This document shows, piece after piece, positions 1 through 8,091 of a stretch of DNA of 64,000 nucleotides (its first letter is position 1; each line of letters begins with the position of its first letter). Source of the stretch: Caballeronia catudaia (GTDB lineage Bacteria > Pseudomonadota > Gammaproteobacteria > Burkholderiales > Burkholderiaceae); assembly GCF_001544755.2 (NCBI RefSeq), contig NZ_FCOF02000025.1, positions 29,780-93,779 of the forward strand, in the 5' to 3' direction. The notes beneath the pieces are model-generated. The model saw only the letters and a list, made by a program, of their open reading frames with translations, was not told where the DNA came from and ran no database searches. The position numbers were made by a program, and so were the translations under genes.

Positions 1-651
1 GGCTTCGACGTGGCCGTCGGGCGTCGCGGTGCCGTGCGCGTGGCGGATGATGTAATCGTGAAACGCGACGCGGTCGCTTTCCGTCTGAAATCCCACGACG
101 TCGTAGCAGCACAGCGACTTGACCAGTTCCTCGTGCGGCGGAATGTTCAAGAGAATTTGCGGCGACGGAAACGGAATGTGCAGAAAAAACCCGATGCGAT
201 TCGTAATGCCCGCGCCACGCAATGCCTCGGCGAACGGAATCATGTGATAGTCGTGCACCCAGATGATGTCGCCGGGTTCGAGCAGCTTGATGAGCTTGTG
301 GGCGAGCCACGCGTTGACGCGCCGGTAGCCGGCGTATTCGTCGCGATCGTAGACGGCGAGATCGTTGCGATAGTGAAAGACCGGCCACAGCATCGCGTTG
401 GAGAAGCCGCGGTAATACTGGTCGTAATCCTTCTTCGGCAGGCCGACGGTCGCGAAGGTCACGGCGCCGTCCTGTTCGAGCTTGGGCCCCTGATTCGCGA
501 CGGTCTCGCTGACAACATCCCCGCTCCAGCCGAACCAGACACCGCCGCTGTCCTTCAGCGCGCCGAAGACGCCGACGGCGAGCCCGCCCGCGGAGCCCTT
601 GGTTTCGGTCGGCGTGGCGACCCGGTTGGATACGACGACGAGACGGCTCAT
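1..651 (-). CDS. otsA: alpha,alpha-trehalose-phosphate synthase (UDP-forming), N-terminal part, truncated by window edge
   Basis: Makes trehalose 6-phosphate from UDP-glucose and glucose 6-phosphate in the cytoplasm, for osmoprotection (GT20 family). Only the first 217 codons are present; the family is usually about 460 residues, and the frame is open to base 1. Read from the ATG at 649-651, the protein opens MSRLVVVSNRV and shows the GT20 landmarks SNRV (near residue 10), GGLAVG (near 23), WPVFHYR (near 90), WVHDYH (near 130) and FLHIPFPS (near 155), which contact glucose 6-phosphate and the nucleotide sugar. An AGGAA Shine-Dalgarno sequence lies about 8 bases upstream. otsB would be expected outside the window; it cannot be seen here. 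The family call is secure. Confidence 0.95.
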   Translation of the reverse strand, partial: MSRLVVVSNRVATPTETKGSAGGLAVGVFGALKDSGGVWFGWSGDVVSETVANQGPKLEQDGAVTFATVGLPKKDYDQYYRGFSNAMLWPVFHYRNDLAVYDRDEYAGYRRVNAWLAHKLIKLLEPGDIIWVHDYHMIPFAEALRGAGITNRIGFFLHIPFPSPQILLNIPPHEELVKSLCCYDVVGFQTESDRVAFHDYIIRHAHGTATPDGHVEA

Positions 652-729
652 GGGGGTTCCTCTTCCTCTTCGAACACTACGCTTTAAGAATAATCCGCAA
701 ATTTTCGACCTGAAACCTCCTCGCGGGTT

Positions 730-1953
730 TCACGTTCTTCCGGTCGACGCCGCCGCATGCGCGCGCGGGTCCGGGCCGCCCGGCTCGCCGCGGCTCGCGA
801 CGGGATCGGCGGGCGTGTTCGCCGTGCTTCCGGGTTGCGATGTGACCGCGCGTTCGAGCGGCGGCGCGAAATCGACGTGGCTGTCCTTGCCGGTCGACAA
901 ATCCGCGCGAGCACGCGGCAGGAAATGCGGATACGCGGCCTGCACGAAATTCACGAGCCCTTCGCGCACACGGCAGCGCAAATCCCAGTTGAGCGCCGAA
1001 TCGAATGAGCTGACGAGCACTCGAAGCTGCACGGCGCGATCGGTGGCGTCAGTGACTTGCAGCACCTGCACGCGGCCGTCCCATTCAGGCGCGTGCGCGA
1101 GAATGCGCTCCAGTTCTTCGCGCAGCGGCGCAACCGGCATGCGGTAATCGACATACAGAAACACCGTGCCGATGATCTGCGAGCTGTTGCGCGTCCAGTT
1201 GGTGAACGGATTTTCGATGAACCACTGCAACGGCACGATGAGCCGCCGCTGATCCCAGATGCGGATCGACACATACGTGCCCGTGATTTCCTCGACGCGC
1301 CCCCATTCGCCCTGAATGACGACGACATCGTCGAGGCGAATCGGCTGCGACAGCGCGATCTGCAAACCAGCGATCAGATTGCCGAGCACCGGCCGCGCCG
1401 CGATACCGGCGACCAGTCCCGCGACGCCCGCCGAAGCCAGCAGGCTCGCGCCGATCTGCCGCACGCTCGGAAATGCCATCAGCGCCCCGCCGAAACCGAT
1501 GATGACGATCACGACCATCACCGAGCGCGCGAGCACGCGCGCCTGCGTGTGAATGCGGCGCGCGTTGAGATTGTCGTCGGTGTCGAGCGGATGCGACTGA
1601 ACGATCGCCTCGCCCACCGCGCCCGCCGAGCGCACCGCGAGGAACGTGAGCGCGCCGATCAGCGCGACGGTTTCGACATCGCGCAGCACGCTGATGAACG
1701 GGAGCGCATCGGGCGCCTCGAAGATCATGAAGCCGATTCCGAGGATGACGAGCAGGACGAGCGCGGGCGTGTCGATGTACCGCAGCACGACGCTCATCAG
1801 CGGATACGGCCGCGCGATGCGCGTCAGGATGCGCGAGCCGATGCGATGCACGCCGAGCGCGACCGCCACCGCGATGATCGCGACGACGAACGCGCCGGGC
1901 CAGGTGCCGAGCGGCCGTTCTGCCAGGGCCAGGACATGATCGAGTGAAAGCAT
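730..1953 (-). CDS. MscS-family mechanosensitive channel protein
   Basis: 407-residue inner-membrane protein. Hydrophobic segments lie near residues 20-40, 55-80, 95-110 and 140-165, followed by the Gly/Ala-rich pore helix (ASAGVAGLVAGIAARPVLGN, near 175-195) and the beta domain that starts PIRLDDVVVIQGEWGRVEEI, both typical of the MscS pore and its cytoplasmic vestibule. The C-terminal 50 residues are Pro/Ala/Ser-rich and probably disordered. By family it is a tension-gated or small-conductance channel that releases solutes on hypo-osmotic shock. That fits the adjacent trehalose synthase gene, although the two genes are separated by 78 bases and need not be co-transcribed. No specific paralogue name can be assigned. 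Confidence 0.9.
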   Translation of the reverse strand: MLSLDHVLALAERPLGTWPGAFVVAIIAVAVALGVHRIGSRILTRIARPYPLMSVVLRYIDTPALVLLVILGIGFMIFEAPDALPFISVLRDVETVALIGALTFLAVRSAGAVGEAIVQSHPLDTDDNLNARRIHTQARVLARSVMVVIVIIGFGGALMAFPSVRQIGASLLASAGVAGLVAGIAARPVLGNLIAGLQIALSQPIRLDDVVVIQGEWGRVEEITGTYVSIRIWDQRRLIVPLQWFIENPFTNWTRNSSQIIGTVFLYVDYRMPVAPLREELERILAHAPEWDGRVQVLQVTDATDRAVQLRVLVSSFDSALNWDLRCRVREGLVNFVQAAYPHFLPRARADLSTGKDSHVDFAPPLERAVTSQPGSTANTPADPVASRGEPGGPDPRAHAAASTGRT

Positions 1954-2146
1954 GAGCGTCGCGGGATCGGCCTCGTGAAGGAATGCAGCGTCGAGGTGGA
2001 TACGGCGGTCGCATCGCGCGGATGCGGATGCAGCCAGCGCTGCGGCGATGGCCGTCCGGGCGCGGCAATCGTCATCTTTGTGTCAGCCAGGCGTGACGCC
2101 AGGACGCGCGGCGGCGCCCCGAGGCAATGACGCGCTCAGCGCGCGT

Positions 2147-2503
2147 TCAGCGCTCCGCCTTGCAGGGAAACGCCTTGCCGAGGCCGAGCGAGACCATCGT
2201 GGTCGCGTTGAAATCGGCCTTGTCGGGATTATTGGCGATGTACTTGCGCACCGCGTCCGTGAGCTGCTGCGGCTTCACGTCCGCGGGCAGGCAGAAGTAC
2301 TGGCCGATCTGCGGCCCGGAGGTTCCGCCGATCGCCTCGATCGTATTGTAGATGCCGTCCGCCGCGCCTTCGATATAGGCCGCGCAGGCGGTCCGTGAGT
2401 TCGGGTCCGTTTTGGTGCAGAGCTTGTTCAGGTCGTTGCCGGTGAACGCAAACGCGCACAGGGGCGTCGCGAGAGCACAGGCGATGACGAATTCCCGCAG
2501 CAT
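2147..2503 (-). CDS. Rap1a/Tai-like small periplasmic protein
   Basis: 118 residues with a clear Sec signal peptide (MLREFVIACALATPLCAFAF, cut near residue 19). The mature part of about 100 residues has four cysteines (in KLC, TAC, YFC and FPC) that could form two disulfides, plus the YIEGAADGIY segment. The pattern matches the Rap1a/Tai domain, first described in immunity proteins that neutralise type VI amidase effectors in the periplasm. No effector, Tss gene or vgrG/hcp is within reach, so an immunity role is unproven; many betaproteobacteria carry such proteins alone. The 193 bases between it and the MscS gene hold nothing recognisable. Confidence 0.75.
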   Translation of the reverse strand: MLREFVIACALATPLCAFAFTGNDLNKLCTKTDPNSRTACAAYIEGAADGIYNTIEAIGGTSGPQIGQYFCLPADVKPQQLTDAVRKYIANNPDKADFNATTMVSLGLGKAFPCKAER

Positions 2504-2607
2504 GATCTTCCTTTTATGTTGAGCGGCGGCTTAATTTGAGCGCACGCGGGCGGAACGAACAGCGGCCGCGCCTGACCGCCCTCGCCGCGCCTCAAAATCG
2601 CGCTGCG

Positions 2608-3390
2608 CTATTTTGCACCGTTTGAGCCGCTTTGCGGTGCGCTGCCGCCGCTCGGCATCGAATCCAGACGCGCCTGCAGACCTTCGGCGACGTCTCTCGC
2701 TTCGTACTTGCGGGCGAAATCCACCGCCGTCATGCCGAGCTGATTCTTCACGCGCAGATCCGCGCCTTCGTCGAGCAGCAGCTTGCAGGTCGAAAGATGG
2801 TTGCCGCGCGCGGCCATCATCAGCGGCGTGGTGCCGTTCGGCGAGCCCGCGTCGATGTAGGCCGAATGGTCGACCAGAATCTTCACGATATCGTCATGGC
2901 CGTTGGTCGCCGCGTAGTGCAGCGGCGTCCAGCCCTTCTTGTTCACTTCGGCATCCTTCGCGATCAGCAGATTCACGAACGTGGCGTCGCCGTTGAGCGC
3001 GGCGAGCATCATCGCGTTTTCGCCGGCGGCATCGGTCTTTTCCAGATCGATCTTCGGATTGTCGGCGAGCAGTTGACCGACCTTGTCGGACTTCTCGCGC
3101 GCCGCGATCACGATGATCGGCGTGCCGGTGTTGTCGACGGTATTCGGGTCCGCGCCCTGCGCGAGCTGCTTCTTGACCGCCGATATGTCGTCGAACTTGA
3201 CGGCCTTGATGAGCGAGTCCACGGACGCCGCCCAGACCGGCTGCGCGATCGCGCACGCCGCGAGCAGCGCGCCGGCGACAAGGCCGCGCACGGCCTTACG
3301 TGCAGGACGCGAAGGAAAGACATCGCGCGCATGTGAAACGTTTGGCGCGCTCGCCACGGACAGAGTGGAAACCATCGGGGAATTGTTCAT
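2608..3390 (-). CDS. exported ankyrin-repeat protein
   Basis: 260 residues. The ATG at 3388-3390 is preferred because it follows a GAAGG Shine-Dalgarno; the frame stays open further upstream into tatD without one. The N-terminus is long and basic, followed by a hydrophobic segment (VRGLVAGALLAACAIAQPVW) ending at AWA-type cleavage. LAAC inside it also fits a lipobox, so export as a soluble protein or as a lipoprotein are both possible. About five ankyrin repeats follow from residue 65 to 235 (for example GWTPLHYAATNGHDDIVKIL and GTTPLMMAARGNHLSTCKLL). The tail is Ser/Gly-rich. It is the last gene of the mltG-tmk-holB-tatD run and probably mediates periplasmic protein contacts; the partner is unknown. 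Confidence 0.85.
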   Translation of the reverse strand: MNNSPMVSTLSVASAPNVSHARDVFPSRPARKAVRGLVAGALLAACAIAQPVWAASVDSLIKAVKFDDISAVKKQLAQGADPNTVDNTGTPIIVIAAREKSDKVGQLLADNPKIDLEKTDAAGENAMMLAALNGDATFVNLLIAKDAEVNKKGWTPLHYAATNGHDDIVKILVDHSAYIDAGSPNGTTPLMMAARGNHLSTCKLLLDEGADLRVKNQLGMTAVDFARKYEARDVAEGLQARLDSMPSGGSAPQSGSNGAK

Positions 3391-3454
3391 AAGTGACCTT
3401 CGGATTGCCTTGAAACAGTTTTCTCGTGAGCGGGCCGACCGCCCGGGACGAACA

Positions 3455-4240
3455 TCACGCCGGCCGCGCGATCTTGAAGAGCCGGAAAAAATTCTCGGTG
3501 GTCGCCTCGGCGACAGCTTCTTCCGGCTCTTCGCGCAACTGCGCGATGAAACGTCCGACATAGCTGACGTAAGCAGGTTCATTCGGCTTGCCGCGATACG
3601 GCACCGGCGCGAGATAGGGCGAATCGGTTTCGATTAGCAGCCGCTCGATCGGCACGCGGCACGCGACCTCGTGCACATCCTTCGCATTCTTGAACGTGAC
3701 GATGCCCGACAGCGAGATATGGAAATTCTGAGCGAGCGCCTTCTCCGCGACGTCCCACGGCTCGGTGAAGCAGTGCATCACGCCGCCCGGCACGCCCGCG
3801 CGCTCCTCCTCCATGATGCGCAGCGTGTCTTCCGACGACGAGCGCGTGTGGACGATGAGCGGCTTGCCAGCGATATGCGCGGCGCGTATGTGCGTGCGAA
3901 AGCGTTCGCGTTGCCATTCCATGTCGGCGATGCTGCGCCCTTCCAGACGATAGTAGTCGAGCCCGGTTTCGCCGATCGCGCACACCTTCGGATGCTTCGC
4001 CAGCTCGACGAGTTCCGCGACGCTCGGCTCGCGCATGTCCTCGTGATCCGGATGCACGCCGACTGACGCATACACGTTCTCGTGCTTTTCCGCGATCTGG
4101 AGCACCGAGGGCAGCGTTTCCAGGTCGACGGACACGCACAGCGCATGCGTGACCGCGTGCGCGCGCATCTTGTCGAGCACGTCGGGCAAACGGTCGGCGA
4201 GCCCTTCGAAGTTGATGTGACAGTGTGAATCGACGAACAT
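3455..4240 (-). CDS. tatD: TatD-family metal-dependent hydrolase (DNase)
   Basis: 261 residues, normal for TatD. The metal-binding set is complete: HxH in DSHCHI (H6 and H8), the Glu of GETGLDYY (near 92), His in IVHTRS (near 130), MHCF (near 155) and the Asp of ETDSPYLAP (near 205). The family is a cytoplasmic TIM-barrel 3'-5' exonuclease/DNase acting on single-stranded DNA and RNA, linked to repair of oxidative damage. The ATG at 4238-4240 has an AAGGAG ribosome site. It lies 32 bases downstream of holB and 64 bases upstream of the ankyrin gene. In Pseudomonas aeruginosa pilZ lies between holB and tatD; there is no room for it here. Confidence 0.95.
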   Translation of the reverse strand: MFVDSHCHINFEGLADRLPDVLDKMRAHAVTHALCVSVDLETLPSVLQIAEKHENVYASVGVHPDHEDMREPSVAELVELAKHPKVCAIGETGLDYYRLEGRSIADMEWQRERFRTHIRAAHIAGKPLIVHTRSSSEDTLRIMEEERAGVPGGVMHCFTEPWDVAEKALAQNFHISLSGIVTFKNAKDVHEVACRVPIERLLIETDSPYLAPVPYRGKPNEPAYVSYVGRFIAQLREEPEEAVAEATTENFFRLFKIARPA

Positions 4241-4272
4241 CCGGTGCTCCTTAATGCATGTCTTGCGGTACG

Positions 4273-5313
4273 TCAGGCGGCGCAATAGATCCCGCGGTAG
4301 CCGATGAACAGTTCCTCGAACACGAGGCGCGCATTCAGCGGATGGTTTTCCACCGCGCGCTGCCGCGTGACCGCTTTCATGTAGCGCGCGAGCGCCGCGG
4401 GGTCCGCGCTCTGCGCGCAACGGGTGAGCGCCTTCGCCGCGCCGGGAAAGTAACGCGGACGGCCCGCCGTGCGCTGCGCGAGCACATCGTAGAGCCAGCG
4501 CTGCAGCCAGCCGAGCACGAGCGGCACCGGCAGTTTCTGGAGATTTTCGCCGCACGCGAAGGCGTCGCAGTTCGGCCCGGCGGCGAGTTGCGCGAGCGTG
4601 AAATCGCGCAGCGCGCGGTTCTCGTCGTTCGCCAGCGCGAGTGCAGCAAGCGGCGCGCCGCCCGCCTGCGCGAGCAGGCCCGCCGGATCGTCGACACCTT
4701 GCGACGCCAGCCACGCGCTCGCGTCTTTCGGCTGCGGCACGCTCATCGGCCATTGACGGCAGCGGCTGATGATCGTCGGCAACAGCCGGTCGACGCGCGC
4801 CGACACCAGCAGGAACACGACGCCCGCGGGCGGCTCCTCGAGCGTCTTGAGAAGCGCATTGGCCGCCGCGACGTTGAGCGCCTCCGCCGGATACAGCAGC
4901 ACGACGCGCATCCCGCCGCGATGCGAGCCGACGCCGCAGAAATCGAGCAGCCCGCGCACCTGCTCGATCTTGATTTCCTTGCTGGGCGCGCGGGTTTTCT
5001 TGCCCTCGTCGCCGTCGGCTTTTTCCGAGGATGAGTCGGCGTCAGCGCCAGCGGCGGCGAGGCCGGCGAGCGCTTCGGGCAGCACGGCGCGGTAATCGGG
5101 ATGATTGCCCTGCGAAAACCACAGGCACGCCGCACAGGCGCCGCACGGCTCGCCATTGGCGGCGGGCGTCTCGCACAGCAGCCCCTGCGCCAGATGCTGC
5201 GCGAACTGCAGCTTGCCGATGCCGGCTTCTCCGTGCAGCAACAGCGCATGCGGCCAATGCGCGCGCAATTGCTGGAGACGCTGCCAATCGTCGGTTTGCC
5301 AGGAATAGATCAT
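4273..5313 (-). CDS. holB: DNA polymerase III subunit delta'
   Basis: 346 residues. The AAA+ clamp-loader subunit delta' works in the cytoplasm with DnaX and HolA to load the beta clamp. Visible features are a P-loop-like GEAGIGK (near residue 30), a four-cysteine zinc cluster (CETP, EPCGACAAC, near 48-64), the NALLKTLEEPP segment (near 153), and SRC in IISRCRQW, the clamp-loader sensor motif. A low-complexity acidic/alanine insert (ADADSSSEKADGDEGKK) sits around residues 90-108, longer than in enterobacterial proteins. Twenty bases separate it from tmk, consistent with the conserved tmk-holB operon. Confidence 0.95.
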   Translation of the reverse strand: MIYSWQTDDWQRLQQLRAHWPHALLLHGEAGIGKLQFAQHLAQGLLCETPAANGEPCGACAACLWFSQGNHPDYRAVLPEALAGLAAAGADADSSSEKADGDEGKKTRAPSKEIKIEQVRGLLDFCGVGSHRGGMRVVLLYPAEALNVAAANALLKTLEEPPAGVVFLLVSARVDRLLPTIISRCRQWPMSVPQPKDASAWLASQGVDDPAGLLAQAGGAPLAALALANDENRALRDFTLAQLAAGPNCDAFACGENLQKLPVPLVLGWLQRWLYDVLAQRTAGRPRYFPGAAKALTRCAQSADPAALARYMKAVTRQRAVENHPLNARLVFEELFIGYRGIYCAA

Positions 5314-5333
5314 CGATTCGTTTCTATTTGAAA

Positions 5334-5954
5334 TCAGAGGCTTGCGACCAGTTCCGCAAGTTTTTTGCGGATATCGTCGATGGGCCTTGTCGAATCGACG
5401 ATGAAAAAACGCTGCGGCGATTCCTCGGCGCGGCGCAAATATTCGCTGCGCGTGCGCTCGAAAAACGCTTCCGATTCGCTTTCGAACTTGTCCGGTGCGC
5501 GCGCGGCCGAACGGCGTTCGCTCGCGGTGTCGGGCGGCACGTCGAACAGCACGGTGAGATCCGGCTGGAAACCGCCCTGCACCCAGCGCTCCAGCGCTTC
5601 CAGCTTATCGCGCGGCAGGCCGCGCCCGCCGCCCTGATACGCGAAAGTCGCGTCCGTGAAACGATCCGACAGCACCCAGTCGCCGCGCGAAAGCGCCGGT
5701 TCGATCACCTGCGCCAGATGCTCGCGGCGCGCGGCGAACATCAGCAGCGCTTCGGTTTCGAGATCCATCGGCTGATTCAGCAGGATGCCGCGCAGCGTCT
5801 CGCCGAGCGGCGTGCCGCCCGGTTCGCGCGTCGTCACGACATCATGCCCGGCCGGTTCGAGCTTCGCCGCGAGTTGCTGGCGGAACCAGTCCAGATGCGT
5901 GGTCTTGCCCGCGCCGTCGATGCCTTCGAACGTGATGAACTTGCCGCGCGCCAT
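5334..5954 (-). CDS. tmk: dTMP kinase (thymidylate kinase)
   Basis: 206 residues. Phosphorylates dTMP to dTDP with ATP in the cytoplasm. The P-loop is FEGIDGAGKT (residues 9-18), followed by the DR(F/Y) motif in LSDRFTDATFAYQGGGRG (near 95-112), which positions dTMP, and a LID region with Arg residues (SERRSAARAPDKFE). The start codon abuts the stop codon of mltG with no spacer, so translation of the two is probably coupled. Length and motifs are standard. Confidence 0.97.
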   Translation of the reverse strand: MARGKFITFEGIDGAGKTTHLDWFRQQLAAKLEPAGHDVVTTREPGGTPLGETLRGILLNQPMDLETEALLMFAARREHLAQVIEPALSRGDWVLSDRFTDATFAYQGGGRGLPRDKLEALERWVQGGFQPDLTVLFDVPPDTASERRSAARAPDKFESESEAFFERTRSEYLRRAEESPQRFFIVDSTRPIDDIRKKLAELVASL

Positions 5955-6965
5955 TCATTGACCCCGGATGTATTTGTCGACGGCCTTGTTGTGGTCGCCC
6001 AGATTGTCGGAAAAGATGCTGCTGCCGTCGCCGCGCGACACGAAATACAGCGCGCTGCTCGCGGCCGGATTGAGCGTGGCGTTCAATGCGGCCACGCCGG
6101 GCAGCGCGATCGGCGTCGGCGGCAGGCCCATGCGCGTGTAGGTATTGTACGGAGTGTCCGTCTGCAGGTCCTTTTTCTTCAGGCGCCCGCCATAGGCCGG
6201 GCCGAGCCCGTAGATCACGGTCGGGTCGGTCTGAAGCGGCATGCCGATGCGCAGCCGGTTCGCGAACACCGCCGCGACGAGCGGCCGGTCCTGCGGACGC
6301 CCCGTCTCCTTCTCGACGATCGACGCCATGATGAGCGCCTCATACGGCGTCTTGTAAGGCAGATTCTGCGCGCGCGTGTTCCACGCTTCGGTGAGCCGCG
6401 CCTGCATCAGCCGGTACGCACGCTTGTAGACGGCGAGATCGCTCGTGCCTTTGTCGAAGAGATAGGTGTCGGGAAAAAACAGGCCCTCGGCCGATGCCTT
6501 CTCCACTTCCGCCGCGCCGATCGCGCGCATCAGGTCGATGTCGGTCATGCCCACGGTGTCGTGTTTGAGCGCGGGATTGCCGTCGAGCTCGCTGCGCATT
6601 TTCTGCAGCGTCCAGCCTTCGATGACGGTCGCGACGTATTCGTTCACGTCGCCGCGCGCGATTTTTTGCAGCACTTCGTAAGGCGTGACGCCGCCCTTGA
6701 AAGCATAGTTGCCCGACTTCAACTGGGCGGAGAGGCCGAGCACGCGCGTCATCAGCACGAAAAGCTCCGGCTCGACGGGCACGCCGCCGCGGTTCAACTG
6801 GGCGCTCACGCTGCGCAGGCTGCTGTGCGGCTTGATGGTGACGTCGAGTTCGGGCGCCGGCAATTGCATCGGGCGGTTGGCCCACCACCAGACGCCGCCC
6901 GCGACGGCCGCCGCGAGCATCGCGGCGAGCACCGCCGCCACGACGCATTTCTTCAGAAAGGACAT
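5955..6965 (-). CDS. mltG: endolytic murein transglycosylase MltG
   Basis: 336 residues. The protein begins MSFLKKCVVAAVLAAM, so it has one N-terminal membrane anchor with the catalytic domain in the periplasm. MltG cleaves nascent glycan strands and sets their length. A LysM-like subdomain is followed by the YceG catalytic core, where EALIMASIVEKETG carries the catalytic Glu, and FANRLRIGMPLQTDPTVIYG and TPYNTY.RMGLPPTPI are hallmark segments. The ATG at 6963-6965 was chosen because upstream in-frame sequence does not resemble an MltG N-terminus. It is first in the mltG-tmk-holB-tatD-ankyrin run, divergent from ygfZ. Confidence 0.95.
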   Translation of the reverse strand: MSFLKKCVVAAVLAAMLAAAVAGGVWWWANRPMQLPAPELDVTIKPHSSLRSVSAQLNRGGVPVEPELFVLMTRVLGLSAQLKSGNYAFKGGVTPYEVLQKIARGDVNEYVATVIEGWTLQKMRSELDGNPALKHDTVGMTDIDLMRAIGAAEVEKASAEGLFFPDTYLFDKGTSDLAVYKRAYRLMQARLTEAWNTRAQNLPYKTPYEALIMASIVEKETGRPQDRPLVAAVFANRLRIGMPLQTDPTVIYGLGPAYGGRLKKKDLQTDTPYNTYTRMGLPPTPIALPGVAALNATLNPAASSALYFVSRGDGSSIFSDNLGDHNKAVDKYIRGQ

Positions 6966-7092
6966 GCGAAACACGCTTGAGATAAGACCAATATAATAAC
7001 TTGCCGCCCGCCCCAGAACCGCATTCGCCGGCCCGGGCCCAAACGACAGCATCGACAGCCGGATTGAAACCGGATTGACAACCGCCCACCTC

Positions 7093-8079
7093 ATGAATTC
7101 CCAGACTACCGCCCTCGCCGCCTCCGACTTCGAATCCGTCAAGACCGCCGGCGCGTACATGCCGCTCACCCAGTTCGGCGTGATCGACGTGAGGGGCGAG
7201 GACGCCGCCGCCTTCCTGCACACGCAAATCACGAACGATGTCCAGCACCTCGACGCGTCGACGGCGCGTCTCGCGGGCTACTGTTCGCCGAAGGGCCGGC
7301 TGCTCGGCTCGTTCCTCATGTGGCGCACCGCCGACACCGTGCGTCTTCTGATCGCGCAGGACGTGCAGGCCGCCGTGCAAAAGCGTCTGTCGATGTTCGT
7401 GCTGCGCTCGAAGGCGAAGTTGAGCGACGCGACACCCGACGTCGCCGCTGTCGGCTTCGCGGGCGATGTGCGGGCGGCGCTGTCCGGCATTTTCGATGCG
7501 CTGCCCGACGGCGTGCACGTGAAAGTCGAAGGCCCGCACGGCGCGCTGATCCGCGTGCCGGATGCGGCGCATCGGCCGCGCTTCCTGTGGGTCGGCCCGA
7601 AAGCCGATGTGGAAACGCAGCTCGCGAAGCTCGAAGGCAAGCTCGCGCGTGTACCCGAGGCGATGTGGGACTGGCTCGACATTCACGCCGGCGAGCCGCG
7701 CATCACGCATGCAACGGTCGAGCAGTTCGTTCCGCAAATGGTGAACTTCGACGTGCTCGGCGCCGTGAACTTCAAGAAGGGCTGCTACCCGGGTCAGGAG
7801 ATCGTCGCGCGCAGCCAGTATCGCGGCACGATCAAGCGGCGCACGGCGCTCGCGCATGCCGATTGCGCGACGGCCGGCGCCGAGCTCTTCCATTCCGACG
7901 ATCCCGGCCAGCCGTGCGGGCTCGTCGTCAACGTGGCGCCGGGCGAAGGCGGCGGGGTGGACTGTCTCGTGGAGGTCAAGCTCGCGGCGCTCGACAACGG
8001 CACGGTGCACGTCGGTTCCGCCGAGGGTCCCGCGCTCACCTTCGTGCCGCTGCCCTACGCTTTCCCCGCGGACGCTTGA
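7093..8079 (+). CDS. ygfZ: folate-binding YgfZ/GcvT-like protein, Fe-S cluster assembly
   Basis: 328 residues from the ATG at 7093; a TTG six codons upstream is in frame but less likely. YgfZ is a tetrahydrofolate-binding cytoplasmic protein, related to glycine-cleavage T-protein, that supports assembly or repair of certain Fe-S enzymes. The diagnostic signature KGCYPGQEIVARSQYRG is present near residues 229-245, with the reactive Cys in the conserved position. The protein opens with the GcvT-like segment GVIDVRGEDAAAFLHTQITND. It is divergent from mltG across 127 bases and lies 12 bases upstream of the NRDE gene, likely in the same transcript. Confidence 0.95.
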   Translation: MNSQTTALAASDFESVKTAGAYMPLTQFGVIDVRGEDAAAFLHTQITNDVQHLDASTARLAGYCSPKGRLLGSFLMWRTADTVRLLIAQDVQAAVQKRLSMFVLRSKAKLSDATPDVAAVGFAGDVRAALSGIFDALPDGVHVKVEGPHGALIRVPDAAHRPRFLWVGPKADVETQLAKLEGKLARVPEAMWDWLDIHAGEPRITHATVEQFVPQMVNFDVLGAVNFKKGCYPGQEIVARSQYRGTIKRRTALAHADCATAGAELFHSDDPGQPCGLVVNVAPGEGGGVDCLVEVKLAALDNGTVHVGSAEGPALTFVPLPYAFPADA

Positions 8080-8091
8080 GGATTTGCGCGC

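Noticed and set aside
1085..2068. A 327-codon frame overlapping the MscS gene on the same strand
   Set aside because: It is the MscS gene read out of frame; the 407-residue MscS frame has clear helices and pore motifs.
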